A stretch of DNA of 64,000 nucleotides from an uncultured Cytophaga sp. (GTDB lineage Bacteria; Bacteroidota; Bacteroidia; Cytophagales; Cytophagaceae), in NCBI RefSeq assembly GCF_937863595.1, contig NZ_CALMGQ010000057.1:1-64000 (forward strand). Reading direction: 5' to 3'. Position numbers and translations under genes: made by a program. The notes beneath the pieces were generated by a model that was not told where the DNA came from, ran no database searches, and was given only the letters and a program-made list of their open reading frames with translations. Position 1 is the stretch's first letter. Each line of letters opens with the position of its first letter. Positions 1 to 9,555 of the stretch are shown here, one piece after another.

Positions 1-111
1 TTCACTTGTTAGTGTATCTTCTATAATTGCATCATGACTTAATGCAGGCATTTTTTTACAAGAAACATGTAAGAAAGAAATTGCTACTATAAGCAATATA
101 ATTTTATTCAT
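1..111 (-). CDS. Lipoprotein, N-terminal part only (cut by window edge)
   Basis: Only the first 37 codons lie in the window. The reading frame starts at an ATG at 111 and stays open to base 1. The N-terminus is a short hydrophobic signal followed by a lipobox-like HVSC and two lysines, so it is probably exported and lipid-anchored. The start overlaps the stop of the upstream TPR gene by 8 bp, indicating translational coupling at the end of the mutL-led run. The rest of the protein is outside the window, so no family can be assigned. In related genomes a DUF4292-type lipoprotein often follows such a TPR gene, but that cannot be shown here. Confidence 0.7.
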   Translation of the reverse strand, partial: MNKIILLIVAISFLHVSCKKMPALSHDAIIEDTLTSE

Positions 112-1864
112 ACAATTTACCTTCAGCAATTTTTTTATCAATAAATGTTGATGTATCTCCTGCCACTTTTGCTTTTTTCCAATACAACAATGCATTTACT
201 TTGTCACCTAATTGATATAGTACATCTCCATAGTGCTCTATTATGGTGCCATTCTGCGTATTTAACAATGCAATTTCCAATTGTTTTTTGCACGCATCAT
301 AATCCTTCATCTGATACAATACCCATGCATACGTATCTATATAATTAGGTTCTGTAGGGTTCCTATTTACAACCCGTTCAGCTAATGTTTTGGCTAACTC
401 TAATTTATCTTTACGTAGAGAAAGATAATAACTATAATTGTTTAAGACGTAGTCATTATTCTTGTCATACTTCAATACCTCATCAAAGGATGCGTCCGAC
501 TTCGCATATTCTTTCGTTTCATTATATGCATCACCTAGTAAAATCAAGCATTGCACTTTAAAAGGCATATCTGCAGACGACAAATTCTTCGCTTCGTCTA
601 AAGATTCAATAGCTTTGGGATATTGCTTTAAATTATAATATCCTAAGGCTCTATAATACCACAATGCTGCTTGATTGGGAAAATAATCTATCGCTTGATT
701 GCCGTGTAAAATCAATGTTGCATAATCCTTAAACTCTAAATCTAGGGTTAATATCTGAAGCCATAGATTGTAATTATTGCCATCTAATTCTGAAGCAGAA
801 ATATAATGCGTGCGCGCTTCTTCCTTTTTCCCATTTACAAACAACGCATCCCCTTGGCAGGTTTGTGCAATATTATTTGTAGGATTTGCTTGTACAAAAA
901 CGGATGTTAATGTTAATAATTTAACTTTTGTTTGATCTGTAGTAGCGGATTTTAAAGCGTCTTGAATAATTTTTTGTTTTGTAGGTATAGAGACATTTTG
1001 CCTTCCTAATAAAAATACATATTCATCAAATACTTTATCCATTTCATTGGAAGATTTGTATACATCTACCAATAAGGTGTGGGCTTGCACTTGATTTGAA
1101 TCTATTTTCAATACCGAAAATAGTATTTTTTTTGCTTGTTGAATGTTGTTTGCAAAGTAATAAAATTCAGCCTGATCAACTTGGTATTGAAGATTTGTTG
1201 GGTCGGAATCAATCAACTTCTGCCCTTCCTTAATGGCTAAATCGGTTTTGCCTTGCTTAACGTATAGTTGTTGTTTTTGTCTGGTCAATTCAAAACTTTG
1301 CCCAAAAACAGATTCTATTTTGTCGTACGTTTTTACCGCATCGTCAAATTGTTTTAACTGAATTTGATTGGAGCCAATTTGATACAAATATTCTTCATTG
1401 CCTGGAAAGTCTGTAACAATCTTTTGATAGGTTTGATTGGCCTTGTCAAAGTTTGTTTGGGCTTCGTATACACGCGCTAATTGAATCTGATATTCAACAT
1501 TGTTAGGATCCGATTTAATAGCAGCTTGAGCTGTTACTAATGCACGCACATTGTTTGATAAGGTATAATTTAGTTTTGAAAGCTGGTAGTTAAGTCCGCC
1601 ATTGGTTTGATCAATTGAATATGCTTTGTCAAAAAAAGACAAGGCAACATTTTGTTGGCCGATTAAATAATAACGCATTGCTTCAATAAAATATGCATCG
1701 AAGTAAACGCGGTCTTGTTCCGACAGAACTTTGGGGGTAAAATTTGATTTAGAAGATTTGGGGCTATTCTTCTTGGTGCTCTTTTGCGCCAATGCCGGTG
1801 CATAGAGCACCGGCATTAGAATCGCAATAAGAATAATTTTTACTAGGTGTTTTTTTACACTCAT
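104..1864 (-). CDS. Exported tetratricopeptide-repeat protein
   Basis: The 586-residue protein begins with a signal peptide (hydrophobic residues about 8-25 ending in APALAQ), then a Lys/Ser-rich linker, then tandem TPR helices over nearly the whole length. Repeated W/Y-x2-L/I-G-x2-Y and A-x3-Y-x3-L patterns are visible from about residue 55 onward. TPR arrays mediate protein-protein contacts, and export suggests a periplasmic or outer-membrane scaffold. It starts 3 bp after the nucleotidyltransferase stop and overlaps the following lipoprotein gene, so all three are probably co-transcribed. No catalytic motif is seen. The specific partner is unknown. Confidence 0.88.
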   Translation of the reverse strand: MSVKKHLVKIILIAILMPVLYAPALAQKSTKKNSPKSSKSNFTPKVLSEQDRVYFDAYFIEAMRYYLIGQQNVALSFFDKAYSIDQTNGGLNYQLSKLNYTLSNNVRALVTAQAAIKSDPNNVEYQIQLARVYEAQTNFDKANQTYQKIVTDFPGNEEYLYQIGSNQIQLKQFDDAVKTYDKIESVFGQSFELTRQKQQLYVKQGKTDLAIKEGQKLIDSDPTNLQYQVDQAEFYYFANNIQQAKKILFSVLKIDSNQVQAHTLLVDVYKSSNEMDKVFDEYVFLLGRQNVSIPTKQKIIQDALKSATTDQTKVKLLTLTSVFVQANPTNNIAQTCQGDALFVNGKKEEARTHYISASELDGNNYNLWLQILTLDLEFKDYATLILHGNQAIDYFPNQAALWYYRALGYYNLKQYPKAIESLDEAKNLSSADMPFKVQCLILLGDAYNETKEYAKSDASFDEVLKYDKNNDYVLNNYSYYLSLRKDKLELAKTLAERVVNRNPTEPNYIDTYAWVLYQMKDYDACKKQLEIALLNTQNGTIIEHYGDVLYQLGDKVNALLYWKKAKVAGDTSTFIDKKIAEGKLYE

Positions 1865-1867
1865 TGG

Positions 1868-2869
1868 TTATGCAATAACATTAAAATCGCCAACGCTTAA
1901 ATCAAGAGCTTTGCCTTTATACTGCGCTGAGTTTCCAAACATAGAGTTCGTAATGTTCGCGTTTGAAATAACTGCATTTTCTTGAACAATCGAACGACTA
2001 ATAACTGTGTTCGTAATTTTCGTTCCATTACCAATAGAAGCATACGGCCCAACAATAGAATTAACTAATTCCACATTTTCACCCACATACGAAGGCTGAA
2101 TAATGATTGAATTAACTGATTTTACAGATGCCGCAACTATTTTTTGGTCTTTGATATAATCTAAATATCTAGAGTTGGTATCCACGGTAGAATCTTTGTT
2201 ACCACAATCCAACCAATCTGTTACTTTGCCAGGAATAAATTTAATTCCTTTATTTTTCATGTTTTCCAATGCAGAAGTCAATTGGTATTCACCTTTATCC
2301 TTAATGTCATTGTCAATTACATATTGCAATTCTTTCTTTAAATTTTCGCCATCTTGGAAATAATAAATGCCGATGATTGCTAAGTCAGATACAAAGTGCT
2401 CTGGCTTTTCAACGAAATCTGTAATTTCATTTTTGTCGTTCAATTTAACAACCCCAAATGGTTTAGGGTCTTCTACTTTCTGAACCCAAATAATGCCTTC
2501 TTTAGAAGTATCTAAAGTAAAGTCTGCTTTGAATAAGGTATCTGCAAAAGCTACTACTACTTTACCACCTAACGATTCTTTCGCACAATAAATTGCATGC
2601 GCAGTTCCTAATGCTTCAGTTTGATAATAGATTGTACCTTTTGCGCCAACTGATTCTGCAATTTTTATCAAACGTTGTTCTGTTTCTTTGCCGAAATTAC
2701 CGATGATAAACGCAACCTCTTCAATTTTTTCGCCACAAACTTTTGCAATATCTTCCACTAATCTGTGGACAATAGCTTTGCCTGCAATCGGTACAAGTGG
2801 TTTGGGAACTGTTAATGTATGCGGTCGCATTCTTTTGCCCATGCCCGCCATTGGAATAATAATTTTCAT
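1868..2869 (-). CDS. Sugar-phosphate nucleotidyltransferase with C-terminal left-handed beta-helix
   Basis: The 333-residue protein has the N-terminal nucleotidyltransferase signature GMGKRMRP followed by VPKPLVP, giving the G-x-G-x-R...P-K nucleotide-binding loop. An acidic FADT near residue 109 probably binds metal. The last 80 residues contain hexapeptide-like repeats (isoleucine and valine-rich strands) of the left-handed beta-helix type. Family members transfer a nucleotide to a sugar-1-phosphate (dTDP-glucose, UDP-glucose or GDP-mannose type), feeding cell-surface polysaccharide synthesis. The substrate cannot be decided from sequence alone. The gene lies between dut and the TPR gene in the mutL-led run. 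Confidence 0.88.
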   Translation of the reverse strand: MKIIIPMAGMGKRMRPHTLTVPKPLVPIAGKAIVHRLVEDIAKVCGEKIEEVAFIIGNFGKETEQRLIKIAESVGAKGTIYYQTEALGTAHAIYCAKESLGGKVVVAFADTLFKADFTLDTSKEGIIWVQKVEDPKPFGVVKLNDKNEITDFVEKPEHFVSDLAIIGIYYFQDGENLKKELQYVIDNDIKDKGEYQLTSALENMKNKGIKFIPGKVTDWLDCGNKDSTVDTNSRYLDYIKDQKIVAASVKSVNSIIIQPSYVGENVELVNSIVGPYASIGNGTKITNTVISRSIVQENAVISNANITNSMFGNSAQYKGKALDLSVGDFNVIA

Positions 2870-2953
2870 GCTGTATTGGTTTGTATTGATTAGAATTTTT
2901 CGTTTTGAACTTTCAACAGATACGCCATTGAAATTTTTTTGTTTTCAGATATC

Positions 2954-3391
2954 TTACTTTCCTGTACTACCAAAACCCGAAGCCGCTCTTACAGAGTCTG
3001 TAAGTTCTTGTACTTCTACTAGGTTTGCTTGCGCTACCTTTGCAACAACCATTTGAGCGATACGTTCCCCTGATTTAATTGTAAATGCTTCGTTGGATAG
3101 ATTTACCAACAAAACTTTGACTTCGCCTCTATAATCTGCATCAATTGTACCCGGACTATTCAACACAGTTATTCCATGCTTGAATGCCAATCCACTGCGT
3201 GGACGAATTTGAGCTTCTGTATGTTGAGACAATTCAATAAACAAGCCTGTAGGGATTAATTGGCGCTGTAAGGGTTGTAAAACAACGTCTGCATTTAAAT
3301 AGGCACACAAATCCATACCTGCTGCTTGTTCCGTTTGATATGCCGGTAAGGGGTTATTTGATTGATTTACAATCTTAACAGTGGTATTCAT
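2954..3391 (-). CDS. dut: Deoxyuridine 5'-triphosphate nucleotidohydrolase (dUTPase)
   Basis: The enzyme hydrolyses dUTP to dUMP and pyrophosphate, keeping uracil out of DNA and supplying dTMP synthesis. The five trimeric dUTPase motifs are present: [17 protein letters not shown], an [13 protein letters not shown] stretch with the catalytic Asp, GERIAQMVV, and the C-terminal glycine-rich arm ASGFGSTG. I place the start at the ATG at 3391 ([10 protein letters not shown]), giving 145 residues, the normal family length. The longer open frame to 3490 adds 33 unrelated residues overlapping the flippase gene. It is followed 84 bp later by the nucleotidyltransferase. Confidence 0.95.
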   Translation of the reverse strand: MNTTVKIVNQSNNPLPAYQTEQAAGMDLCAYLNADVVLQPLQRQLIPTGLFIELSQHTEAQIRPRSGLAFKHGITVLNSPGTIDADYRGEVKVLLVNLSNEAFTIKSGERIAQMVVAKVAQANLVEVQELTDSVRAASGFGSTGK

Positions 3392-3435
3392 TTGATTGTT
3401 AAAAGAATGTACTATTGTAAATTTACAAAATAAAA

Positions 3436-4956
3436 TTAGGCTTTTAAACGATTGGCGCTTTTTTCTAACAGAAGAATACAGCCGAGCCAAATAGCAATCA
3501 TGCCATTATAAACCAGTAGGTTAAAGTAATTATTCGCAAATTCTACAAAGCTTGAAAAATAGACAAGTAATGCTGCAGAACCCATCCAAACGATAATCTT
3601 TACAACAGGATAAGGAATTGGGTAATATTTATGGCCCAATAAATAGCTGCACGTTGCTATACTTGCATAACAAAACAAGGTTACCCAAGCTGCACCTAAA
3701 TAGCCTAAAATAGGTATTAAAAGAACATTTCCAATGATGGTAAGTGCTGCGCCAAATAAGCTGATGTAAATACCCCAATATGTTTTATCCGTAAGTTTAA
3801 ACCAAATAGATAAATTATAATAAATCCCCAAAAATAAATTGGCGAATAATAATATTGGCACAATCGCCAAGCCTTCCCAATAATCCTCATTCCCTAGAAA
3901 ATGTTTGAAAATAGACATGTTCAATGAAACTCCTAAAAATATAAGCAAACACACCAGTACAAACCATTTCATGATGTCTGCGAATAACTGTGTCGAATTT
4001 TTATCAGACGCTCTGCTGAAAAAGAATGGTTCAGCTGCATACCGAAAAGCTTGTATAGCTAAGGTCATAAACATGGAAAGCTTATAGCATGCTCCGTAGA
4101 TGCCTAGTGCATGTAATTTACTACTGCCTGGATAAAAATCATCTGGCAACAACTCTCTTAAAATCAACCGATCTAGCATTTCATTCACCATGCCTGCAAG
4201 CCCCATAACCATTAATGGGAATGCATACACCAACATAGGTTGTACAATTTTAAAATCCCATGTAATTTTAAATCCTTTAAATATTTTAAACAGAAAAGGA
4301 AACTGCAATACATTTGCAATGAGATTGGAAATGAAGATATACGAAACCAAATCGGCAGGGTCATACCAAGATAAAATAAATTCTTTTGTAGATATCGATA
4401 CTGCATCAGAAACCAACATAAGAGGAATTCCCCAAAGCAATAATACGTTTAACAATACCGTTAAACCAATATTCATAAGCTTTACAGAAGCAAACCAAAA
4501 TGCTTTATTTTGTAATCGAAGGCGAGCAAAAGCAATCGACAATGCCGCATCTGTAAACAATATTGCTATGACGTAATAAATATAGGATCTGAAATCGGTG
4601 GCTGTTTTATTAGAATTACCATCGCTTAAATACGATGCAATTTGTGGCGTAAAAAATAAAATGATCAGCGAAATAAGTAAACCGCCTATTAATATTTGTG
4701 TGTTTACATGATTGAATATATGCGGTTCGTTCGCATCTTTTTTATTTGCAAAACGGAAATACGTTGTTTCCATTCCAAATAAATATATAATATTAAAAAA
4801 TGCTGCATATGCATACAACTCAGTAACGATTCCATATTCAGCAGGAAATAATAGACTCGTATAAACCGGCACCAACAAAAAATTAATAGCACGCCCTATC
4901 ATGCTACTTAATCCATACAAGGCTGTTTGTCCAGCTAATTTTTTCAGTAAAGACAT
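3436..4956 (-). CDS. Polysaccharide flippase-like integral membrane protein (MOP/MATE superfamily)
   Basis: The 506-residue protein is almost entirely hydrophobic with about 12-14 predicted transmembrane helices. It begins [20 protein letters not shown], the typical start of Wzx-like polysaccharide exporters in Bacteroidota. Such proteins flip undecaprenyl-linked oligosaccharides across the inner membrane. It sits directly after the crotonase gene (3-bp gap) in the mutL-led run, not with the exopolysaccharide genes at 23-30 kb, which lack an obvious flippase of their own. Whether it serves that cluster is inference. The substrate is unknown. Confidence 0.87.
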   Translation of the reverse strand: MSLLKKLAGQTALYGLSSMIGRAINFLLVPVYTSLLFPAEYGIVTELYAYAAFFNIIYLFGMETTYFRFANKKDANEPHIFNHVNTQILIGGLLISLIILFFTPQIASYLSDGNSNKTATDFRSYIYYVIAILFTDAALSIAFARLRLQNKAFWFASVKLMNIGLTVLLNVLLLWGIPLMLVSDAVSISTKEFILSWYDPADLVSYIFISNLIANVLQFPFLFKIFKGFKITWDFKIVQPMLVYAFPLMVMGLAGMVNEMLDRLILRELLPDDFYPGSSKLHALGIYGACYKLSMFMTLAIQAFRYAAEPFFFSRASDKNSTQLFADIMKWFVLVCLLIFLGVSLNMSIFKHFLGNEDYWEGLAIVPILLFANLFLGIYYNLSIWFKLTDKTYWGIYISLFGAALTIIGNVLLIPILGYLGAAWVTLFCYASIATCSYLLGHKYYPIPYPVVKIIVWMGSAALLVYFSSFVEFANNYFNLLVYNGMIAIWLGCILLLEKSANRLKA

Positions 4957-4959
4957 GAA

Positions 4960-5745
4960 TTATTTTCCTGTAAAAGTAGCTTTTCTTTTACCCAAGAAAG
5001 CTTCTACACCTTCTTTGAAATCTTGTGTTCCGGCACAGCGTCCAAAAGATTTTGCTTCCTCATTAAAAGAAGTTCCTCCTGTTTCTATTGCAAGATGCGC
5101 ACAACGCAATACTTCTTGAATGGATGTTGGTGCTTTTGAAAGCATTTTATTCAATAAGGAAATACAGGTTGGGATCAATTCTTCTTGGGTAGTCACCGCA
5201 TTAACGATTCCCCAAGCAAGGGCTTTGGCGGCATCTGCCTGATCGGCAGTCAGCATCATTTCGATTGCTCTACCTTTGCCTATTACCATTGGCAACCGTT
5301 GCGTACCGCCATAACCAGGCAACAAGCCTAAGGTAGCTTCTGGCAAACCAAATTTTGCATTGTCTGAAGCGATGCGAATATGGCAAGCAAGTGTTAGCTC
5401 AAACCCTCCACCTAATGCAAACCCATTTACAGCTGCAATCACAGGCTTTGTTAATTTATCTATTTTTTGAAAAATCAATTGTCCTTCTTGAGATAACAGC
5501 TGTGCTTCATGTGGTTGAAGTGCAGAAAATTCACTAATATCTGCACCGGCTGCAAATGCTTTAGTCCCAGACCCCGTTATGATGATGGCTCTTATGGATG
5601 CATCCGTATATGCCAATTCAATTTGAGCGTCGATGGCATGTAAAACCGCTCTGTTCAATGCGTTTAATTTTTCTGGTCTATTTAACGTAAGAATTAAAAT
5701 ACCAGATTCGTTACGTACTTCAAGAATGGATGACGACTCACTCAT
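4960..5745 (-). CDS. Enoyl-CoA hydratase/isomerase family protein
   Basis: The 261-residue crotonase-fold protein probably hydrates trans-2-enoyl-CoA in fatty-acid oxidation. Both oxyanion-hole and catalytic regions are visible: AGADISEF near residue 68, NGFALGGGFELTLAC near 105 with the first conserved glutamate, and LPEATLGLLPGYGGTQRLP near 130 with the second. Having both glutamates fits a true hydratase rather than an isomerase. It has only 1 bp between it and the upstream rhomboid gene, so it is co-transcribed with it. The chain length of its substrate is not predictable. Confidence 0.92.
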   Translation of the reverse strand: MSESSSILEVRNESGILILTLNRPEKLNALNRAVLHAIDAQIELAYTDASIRAIIITGSGTKAFAAGADISEFSALQPHEAQLLSQEGQLIFQKIDKLTKPVIAAVNGFALGGGFELTLACHIRIASDNAKFGLPEATLGLLPGYGGTQRLPMVIGKGRAIEMMLTADQADAAKALAWGIVNAVTTQEELIPTCISLLNKMLSKAPTSIQEVLRCAHLAIETGGTSFNEEAKSFGRCAGTQDFKEGVEAFLGKRKATFTGK

Positions 5746-5746
5746 A

Positions 5747-6628
5747 TTATTGGCTTGCTTTAAAAAGTTTTTGTTTTTCCTCTTTGGTCAAACTTTCATA
5801 TCCAGACCGAGAAATTTTGTCTAAAAGGATATTAATTTCTTTTTCGTCTGGTACATAACCTGCATCCAGTCCAGACTTTTTATTATTTGAAAAACTCAAT
5901 CGAACTTTTTTATCTTTTGAAAATAATGAGCCAATGAAATCTACAATCGCATTGATGGGTTTACCCAAATCGATGCCGCGCTTTAATGATGTAATGAATA
6001 AAAACCCTGCTAATGCGCCGCCTAAGTGTGCTAAATTACCGCCTGCATTGCCTTGTACGGAGCCTATAAATGAGAGGAACACATAAAAAGCTGCGATATA
6101 AACAATTTTTACGGGGCCAATAAAAATCAAATGAAATCGATACGTAGGAATAAGCGTTGCAGCGCCAACAACAGCGGCTAACACACTACCACTCGCTCCA
6201 ATTAATAAGCTAGGTGGTTTGCTCGCATAAAAAGGAATGAAATTATAACAAACTAAATACAGCGCAACACCAAATAAGGCTCCGATTACATATAGAGAAA
6301 CCAAACGTCTGCCGCCTATATATTCGGAAATCAATCCGCCAAACCAATACAAACCCAACATATTAAAAAATATATGAAGTGGTGATGGCGTATCGTGAGA
6401 GAAAGCATACGTTAATATTGTCCAAGGCTTATAGGCTACTTCCATCAAATTAGAAGATGCGCCTTGGAGTGATTGAAGCGAATGAAACCAGATATCGTGC
6501 ACTGAAATTTTTGATACCACCCAAACGATGCAATCAAAAATATACACCAGCACATTTATAAGGATAATTTTAATCAATGCATTATCCTGCAAATAAAATT
6601 GTGCTTTTATATCTTTTAATAAACTCAT
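5747..6628 (-). CDS. Rhomboid family intramembrane serine protease (first of two)
   Basis: The 293-residue protein has about six membrane helices followed by a soluble tail of about 75 residues. The active-site serine is in LIGASGSVLAAVVGA and the catalytic histidine in NLAHLGGALAGF, so the Ser-His dyad is intact. The second half of the tail ends in a helical region resembling the DUF6576 extension seen on many Bacteroidota rhomboids. It lies 5 bp after a second rhomboid gene. Rhomboids cut transmembrane substrates within the bilayer. The substrates here are unknown. Tail assignment is from memory and less sure than the protease call. Confidence 0.9.
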   Translation of the reverse strand: MSLLKDIKAQFYLQDNALIKIILINVLVYIFDCIVWVVSKISVHDIWFHSLQSLQGASSNLMEVAYKPWTILTYAFSHDTPSPLHIFFNMLGLYWFGGLISEYIGGRRLVSLYVIGALFGVALYLVCYNFIPFYASKPPSLLIGASGSVLAAVVGAATLIPTYRFHLIFIGPVKIVYIAAFYVFLSFIGSVQGNAGGNLAHLGGALAGFLFITSLKRGIDLGKPINAIVDFIGSLFSKDKKVRLSFSNNKKSGLDAGYVPDEKEINILLDKISRSGYESLTKEEKQKLFKASQ

Positions 6629-6633
6629 GAATA

Positions 6634-7434
6634 TTAATAAAATGAATTTCTATTTGCCGTCCAATACCGAATTAGTATAAACGCAAAGACCATTCCCGTA
6701 ATGTGCGCAAAATGGGCTACATTATCATCGGGTCTATTGCTATATAAAGAATATATTTCAAAAAGTGCATATGCTCCGACTAGATATTTTGCTTTTATCG
6801 GTATCGGAGGGAAAAGCAACATTAATTCTGTATTGGGAAAAAGCAATGCAAATGCCATTAGAATTCCGAAGACAGCTCCAGAAGCTCCTACTAATGAAAA
6901 ATTAGATTGAGCTGCAGTAATGTATTGAACAATCTCAACAGTTTTAGCTGCAAGTTCGTTGTTTGTTGGATTTGCTATGTATGCATCCATTGATTTTACA
7001 ACTTCTGCATTTTCATAACCCATTTTATAATGTTTGTTTATAAAAATAGTATATGAATCTGGATCTGGATTTTGTGCATATTCTATTGCATCTTGACGCA
7101 CTTCTTTAACTTCATATGCATTCAAACCCCAATAAAAAAAGCCTGCACCAATTCCGCAAACAAAATATAAAATCAAGAATTTTTTAAATCCTAAATAATA
7201 TTCCAACATGGGTCCAAAGAAATACAAACCCAACATGTTACCAAAAATATGCATGAAGCCTGCATGCACAAACATATATGTTACAAATTGATAAGGCTGA
7301 AATTTATCAGAATAAATACTATGCAAAGCCAAACGATCATTTAAGTCAAATGACTGAATGAAGATAGCTGACAAAATAAATAGGCCTACATTTAGGATTA
7401 ATATCCTTTGTACAAATGGAGTTAAACGATTCAT
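6634..7434 (-). CDS. Rhomboid family intramembrane serine protease (second, with a long loop insertion)
   Basis: The 266-residue paralogue of the neighbouring rhomboid keeps the catalytic serine in LVGASGAVFGILMAF and the histidine in NVAHFAHITGMVFAF. It differs by a hydrophilic insertion of about 70 residues (roughly residues 102-172) between the third helix and the GASG helix, rich in acidic and polar residues, and by lacking a C-terminal soluble tail. The two enzymes are therefore probably not redundant. It lies 17 bp after mutL on the same strand. Confidence 0.9.
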   Translation of the reverse strand: MNRLTPFVQRILILNVGLFILSAIFIQSFDLNDRLALHSIYSDKFQPYQFVTYMFVHAGFMHIFGNMLGLYFFGPMLEYYLGFKKFLILYFVCGIGAGFFYWGLNAYEVKEVRQDAIEYAQNPDPDSYTIFINKHYKMGYENAEVVKSMDAYIANPTNNELAAKTVEIVQYITAAQSNFSLVGASGAVFGILMAFALLFPNTELMLLFPPIPIKAKYLVGAYALFEIYSLYSNRPDDNVAHFAHITGMVFAFILIRYWTANRNSFY

Positions 7435-7451
7435 ATTTGCAAGTTAATAAA

Positions 7452-9284
7452 TTACATAAACAATCTGCCTATTTTGTCCATGTCAAGCATAACAACCGTC
7501 AAATTGCCATCTGGAGCAAAATTTGGTGTTTTACAAGCAAATAACTGATCGATAATTGAATTCATTTCAACCAATGTAAGTTTATTGCCTGCACGAATTG
7601 CTGATCGTTTTGCCAATGCACGTGCTAAATTCTCTTGTCTATCTATTTTAAGATCCGTTCTATTTTGTTTGAATTGCTCAATCAAACCTTCAAATAAATC
7701 TTTTTCGTTTCCGCCTTTAACATCTGAAGGAACTCCATTAACAACAATGGTTGTATTGCTAAATACATTAAATACAAAGCCTAATTTCCGGATATCGTCT
7801 TCCATTTCAAGGACCAAGGCGAAATCGGATGCGCTCAATTCAAGTGTTTGTGGAAATAGAAACTGTTGCGAACTCCCAAATTTATTTTGAAGCATACCAA
7901 TGTATTTTTCAAACAATATGCGTTCGTGAGCTGCTTGTTGGTCTACAAGCATCATTCCCGACTTGATTTGGGTTACAATATATTTTTGATGTAATTGAAA
8001 TGTAGACGTATTTTCAGTGTGCAACAATTCTTTATCTAAACGTGCAACATCTTCTTTGCCATTAATTGCACTAAGCATTTTAATAGACTCTTGATAAACT
8101 TCTTCTCTGTTATTTTCCATCCCACTATACATTCGTTCCCAATTTGATTGATTTGACCTTTCAGTACTACTTTGCGAAGCAAAAGGTTTTGTTGTGAATT
8201 CTTTATACTCGTTTGTATTGGAATCGTTATTGGCACTAAGCCCAGTAAAACCGGATACATTGACGTTAAAATCAAAGTCTAAAGAAGGCATAATATTATG
8301 CGTACCAAGAGATCTTTTGACACATGCCTTAATAATGGCATATACTGTTTTTTCATCGTCGAATTTAATTTCTGTCTTTGTTGGGTGCACATTGACATCA
8401 ATATTTGATGGATCTATTTCAATATATAAAATATAAAATGGAAAAGAATCTCCCGGTATCAATTCTTCAAACGCATGCATAACTGCATGATTTAAATAAT
8501 GGCTTTTTATAAATCGATTGTTTACAAAAAAGAATTGGTCGCCTCTCGTTTTTCGGGCACTTTCAGGTTTCCCAATATATCCTGAAATAGATACAAAATC
8601 CGTTTCTTCTTTACACGGAATAAGTTGTTCGCGATAACTTCCGCCTAATAAAGATACAGCACGTTTGCTTAATATTTCTTCCGGCAAATTAAATAATTCC
8701 AAATCATTGTGATAAAATGAAAAGGCTACATGCGGGTAAGCAAGCGCAACACGGACAAATTCATCCATAATGTGGCGCATTTCCACCGAATTGGATTTTA
8801 AAAAATTACGGCGTGCAGGAATGTTGTAAAATAAGTTTTTAACAGAGATAGATGTACCAACAGGATGTGCGGTTTGTTCGTGTACAATTATGGAAGAACC
8901 TTCAATACGTATTAACGTTCCAAGTTCATTTTCAGCCTGTTTCGTTTTTAGCTCTACTTGGGCAACCGCAGCGATAGAGGCCATTGCTTCTCCTCTAAAC
9001 CCGAATGTTTTAATGGCAAATAAATCTTCCGCACTGCGAATTTTGGATGTAGCATGACGCTCAAAGCACAAGCGTGCATCGCTATCTGTCATGCCCTTAC
9101 CGTTATCAATTACCTGAACCAATTGTTTCCCAGCATCTTTAACGATAAGTTGCACGCTTGTACTGCCTGCATCTACAGAATTTTCTAATAACTCTTTTAC
9201 CACAGAAGCGGGTCTTTGTACAACTTCTCCGGCAGCAATTTGATTGGCAATATTATCTGGTAATAAACGTATTATATCTGACAT
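7452..9284 (-). CDS. mutL: DNA mismatch repair protein MutL
   Basis: The 610-residue protein couples MutS mismatch recognition to strand removal. The GHKL ATPase motifs are clear near the N-terminus: [17 protein letters not shown] and GFRGEA. The C-terminal endonuclease motif DQHA-x2-E-x4-E appears as [12 protein letters not shown], with Gln replacing the usual His. I choose the ATG at 9284 ([20 protein letters not shown]) because MutL proteins begin a few residues before this motif. The frame could extend to 9299. No MutS or other repair gene is adjacent. It is the first gene of the long minus-strand run ending at the left edge. Confidence 0.96.
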   Translation of the reverse strand: MSDIIRLLPDNIANQIAAGEVVQRPASVVKELLENSVDAGSTSVQLIVKDAGKQLVQVIDNGKGMTDSDARLCFERHATSKIRSAEDLFAIKTFGFRGEAMASIAAVAQVELKTKQAENELGTLIRIEGSSIIVHEQTAHPVGTSISVKNLFYNIPARRNFLKSNSVEMRHIMDEFVRVALAYPHVAFSFYHNDLELFNLPEEILSKRAVSLLGGSYREQLIPCKEETDFVSISGYIGKPESARKTRGDQFFFVNNRFIKSHYLNHAVMHAFEELIPGDSFPFYILYIEIDPSNIDVNVHPTKTEIKFDDEKTVYAIIKACVKRSLGTHNIMPSLDFDFNVNVSGFTGLSANNDSNTNEYKEFTTKPFASQSSTERSNQSNWERMYSGMENNREEVYQESIKMLSAINGKEDVARLDKELLHTENTSTFQLHQKYIVTQIKSGMMLVDQQAAHERILFEKYIGMLQNKFGSSQQFLFPQTLELSASDFALVLEMEDDIRKLGFVFNVFSNTTIVVNGVPSDVKGGNEKDLFEGLIEQFKQNRTDLKIDRQENLARALAKRSAIRAGNKLTLVEMNSIIDQLFACKTPNFAPDGNLTVVMLDMDKIGRLFM

Positions 9285-9319
9285 AGGTGGGAATTTCAAG
9301 CTACTGACAATAATTTCTG

Positions 9320-9414
9320 AAGACCGTAATTTGCATGTTGAAGCGGGCCTTATTTATTGCAGTATTTAGTATTTGATACGGTCTTGTGGGATTTATGTTT
9401 CCTCTAAATTACGG
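9320..9414. promoter_or_regulatory. Inverted repeats in the mutL / GH3 divergent spacer
   Basis: Between the divergent mutL and GH3 genes the 9-mer AAGACCGTA (9320-9328) recurs inverted as TACGGTCTT (9377-9385), and the overlapping CCGTAATTT (9324-9332) recurs inverted as AAATTACGG (9406-9414). The same left arm can thus pair with either of two right arms. This is the control region for both transcripts, but no matching regulator is known to me and the role is open. Confidence 0.3.
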
Positions 9415-9555
9415 CACAAATACATTAGACTACCCACAGGTTATCCACCAAATTGGTAACATTAAAGGGAATCATGTAAATTGTAGCTCTAGATGCTTAA
9501 GTATCAATTAGGCAATCAAAATTGCCGCGTGTAAAAATAGCGATTCGATTCATTC

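Noticed and set aside
9421-9460. DnaA-box-like sequence GTTATCCACC in the mutL spacer
   Set aside because: Only one box with a mismatch to TTATNCACA, no cluster, no AT-rich unwinding element with repeats and no dnaA, dnaN or gidA nearby, so not an origin.
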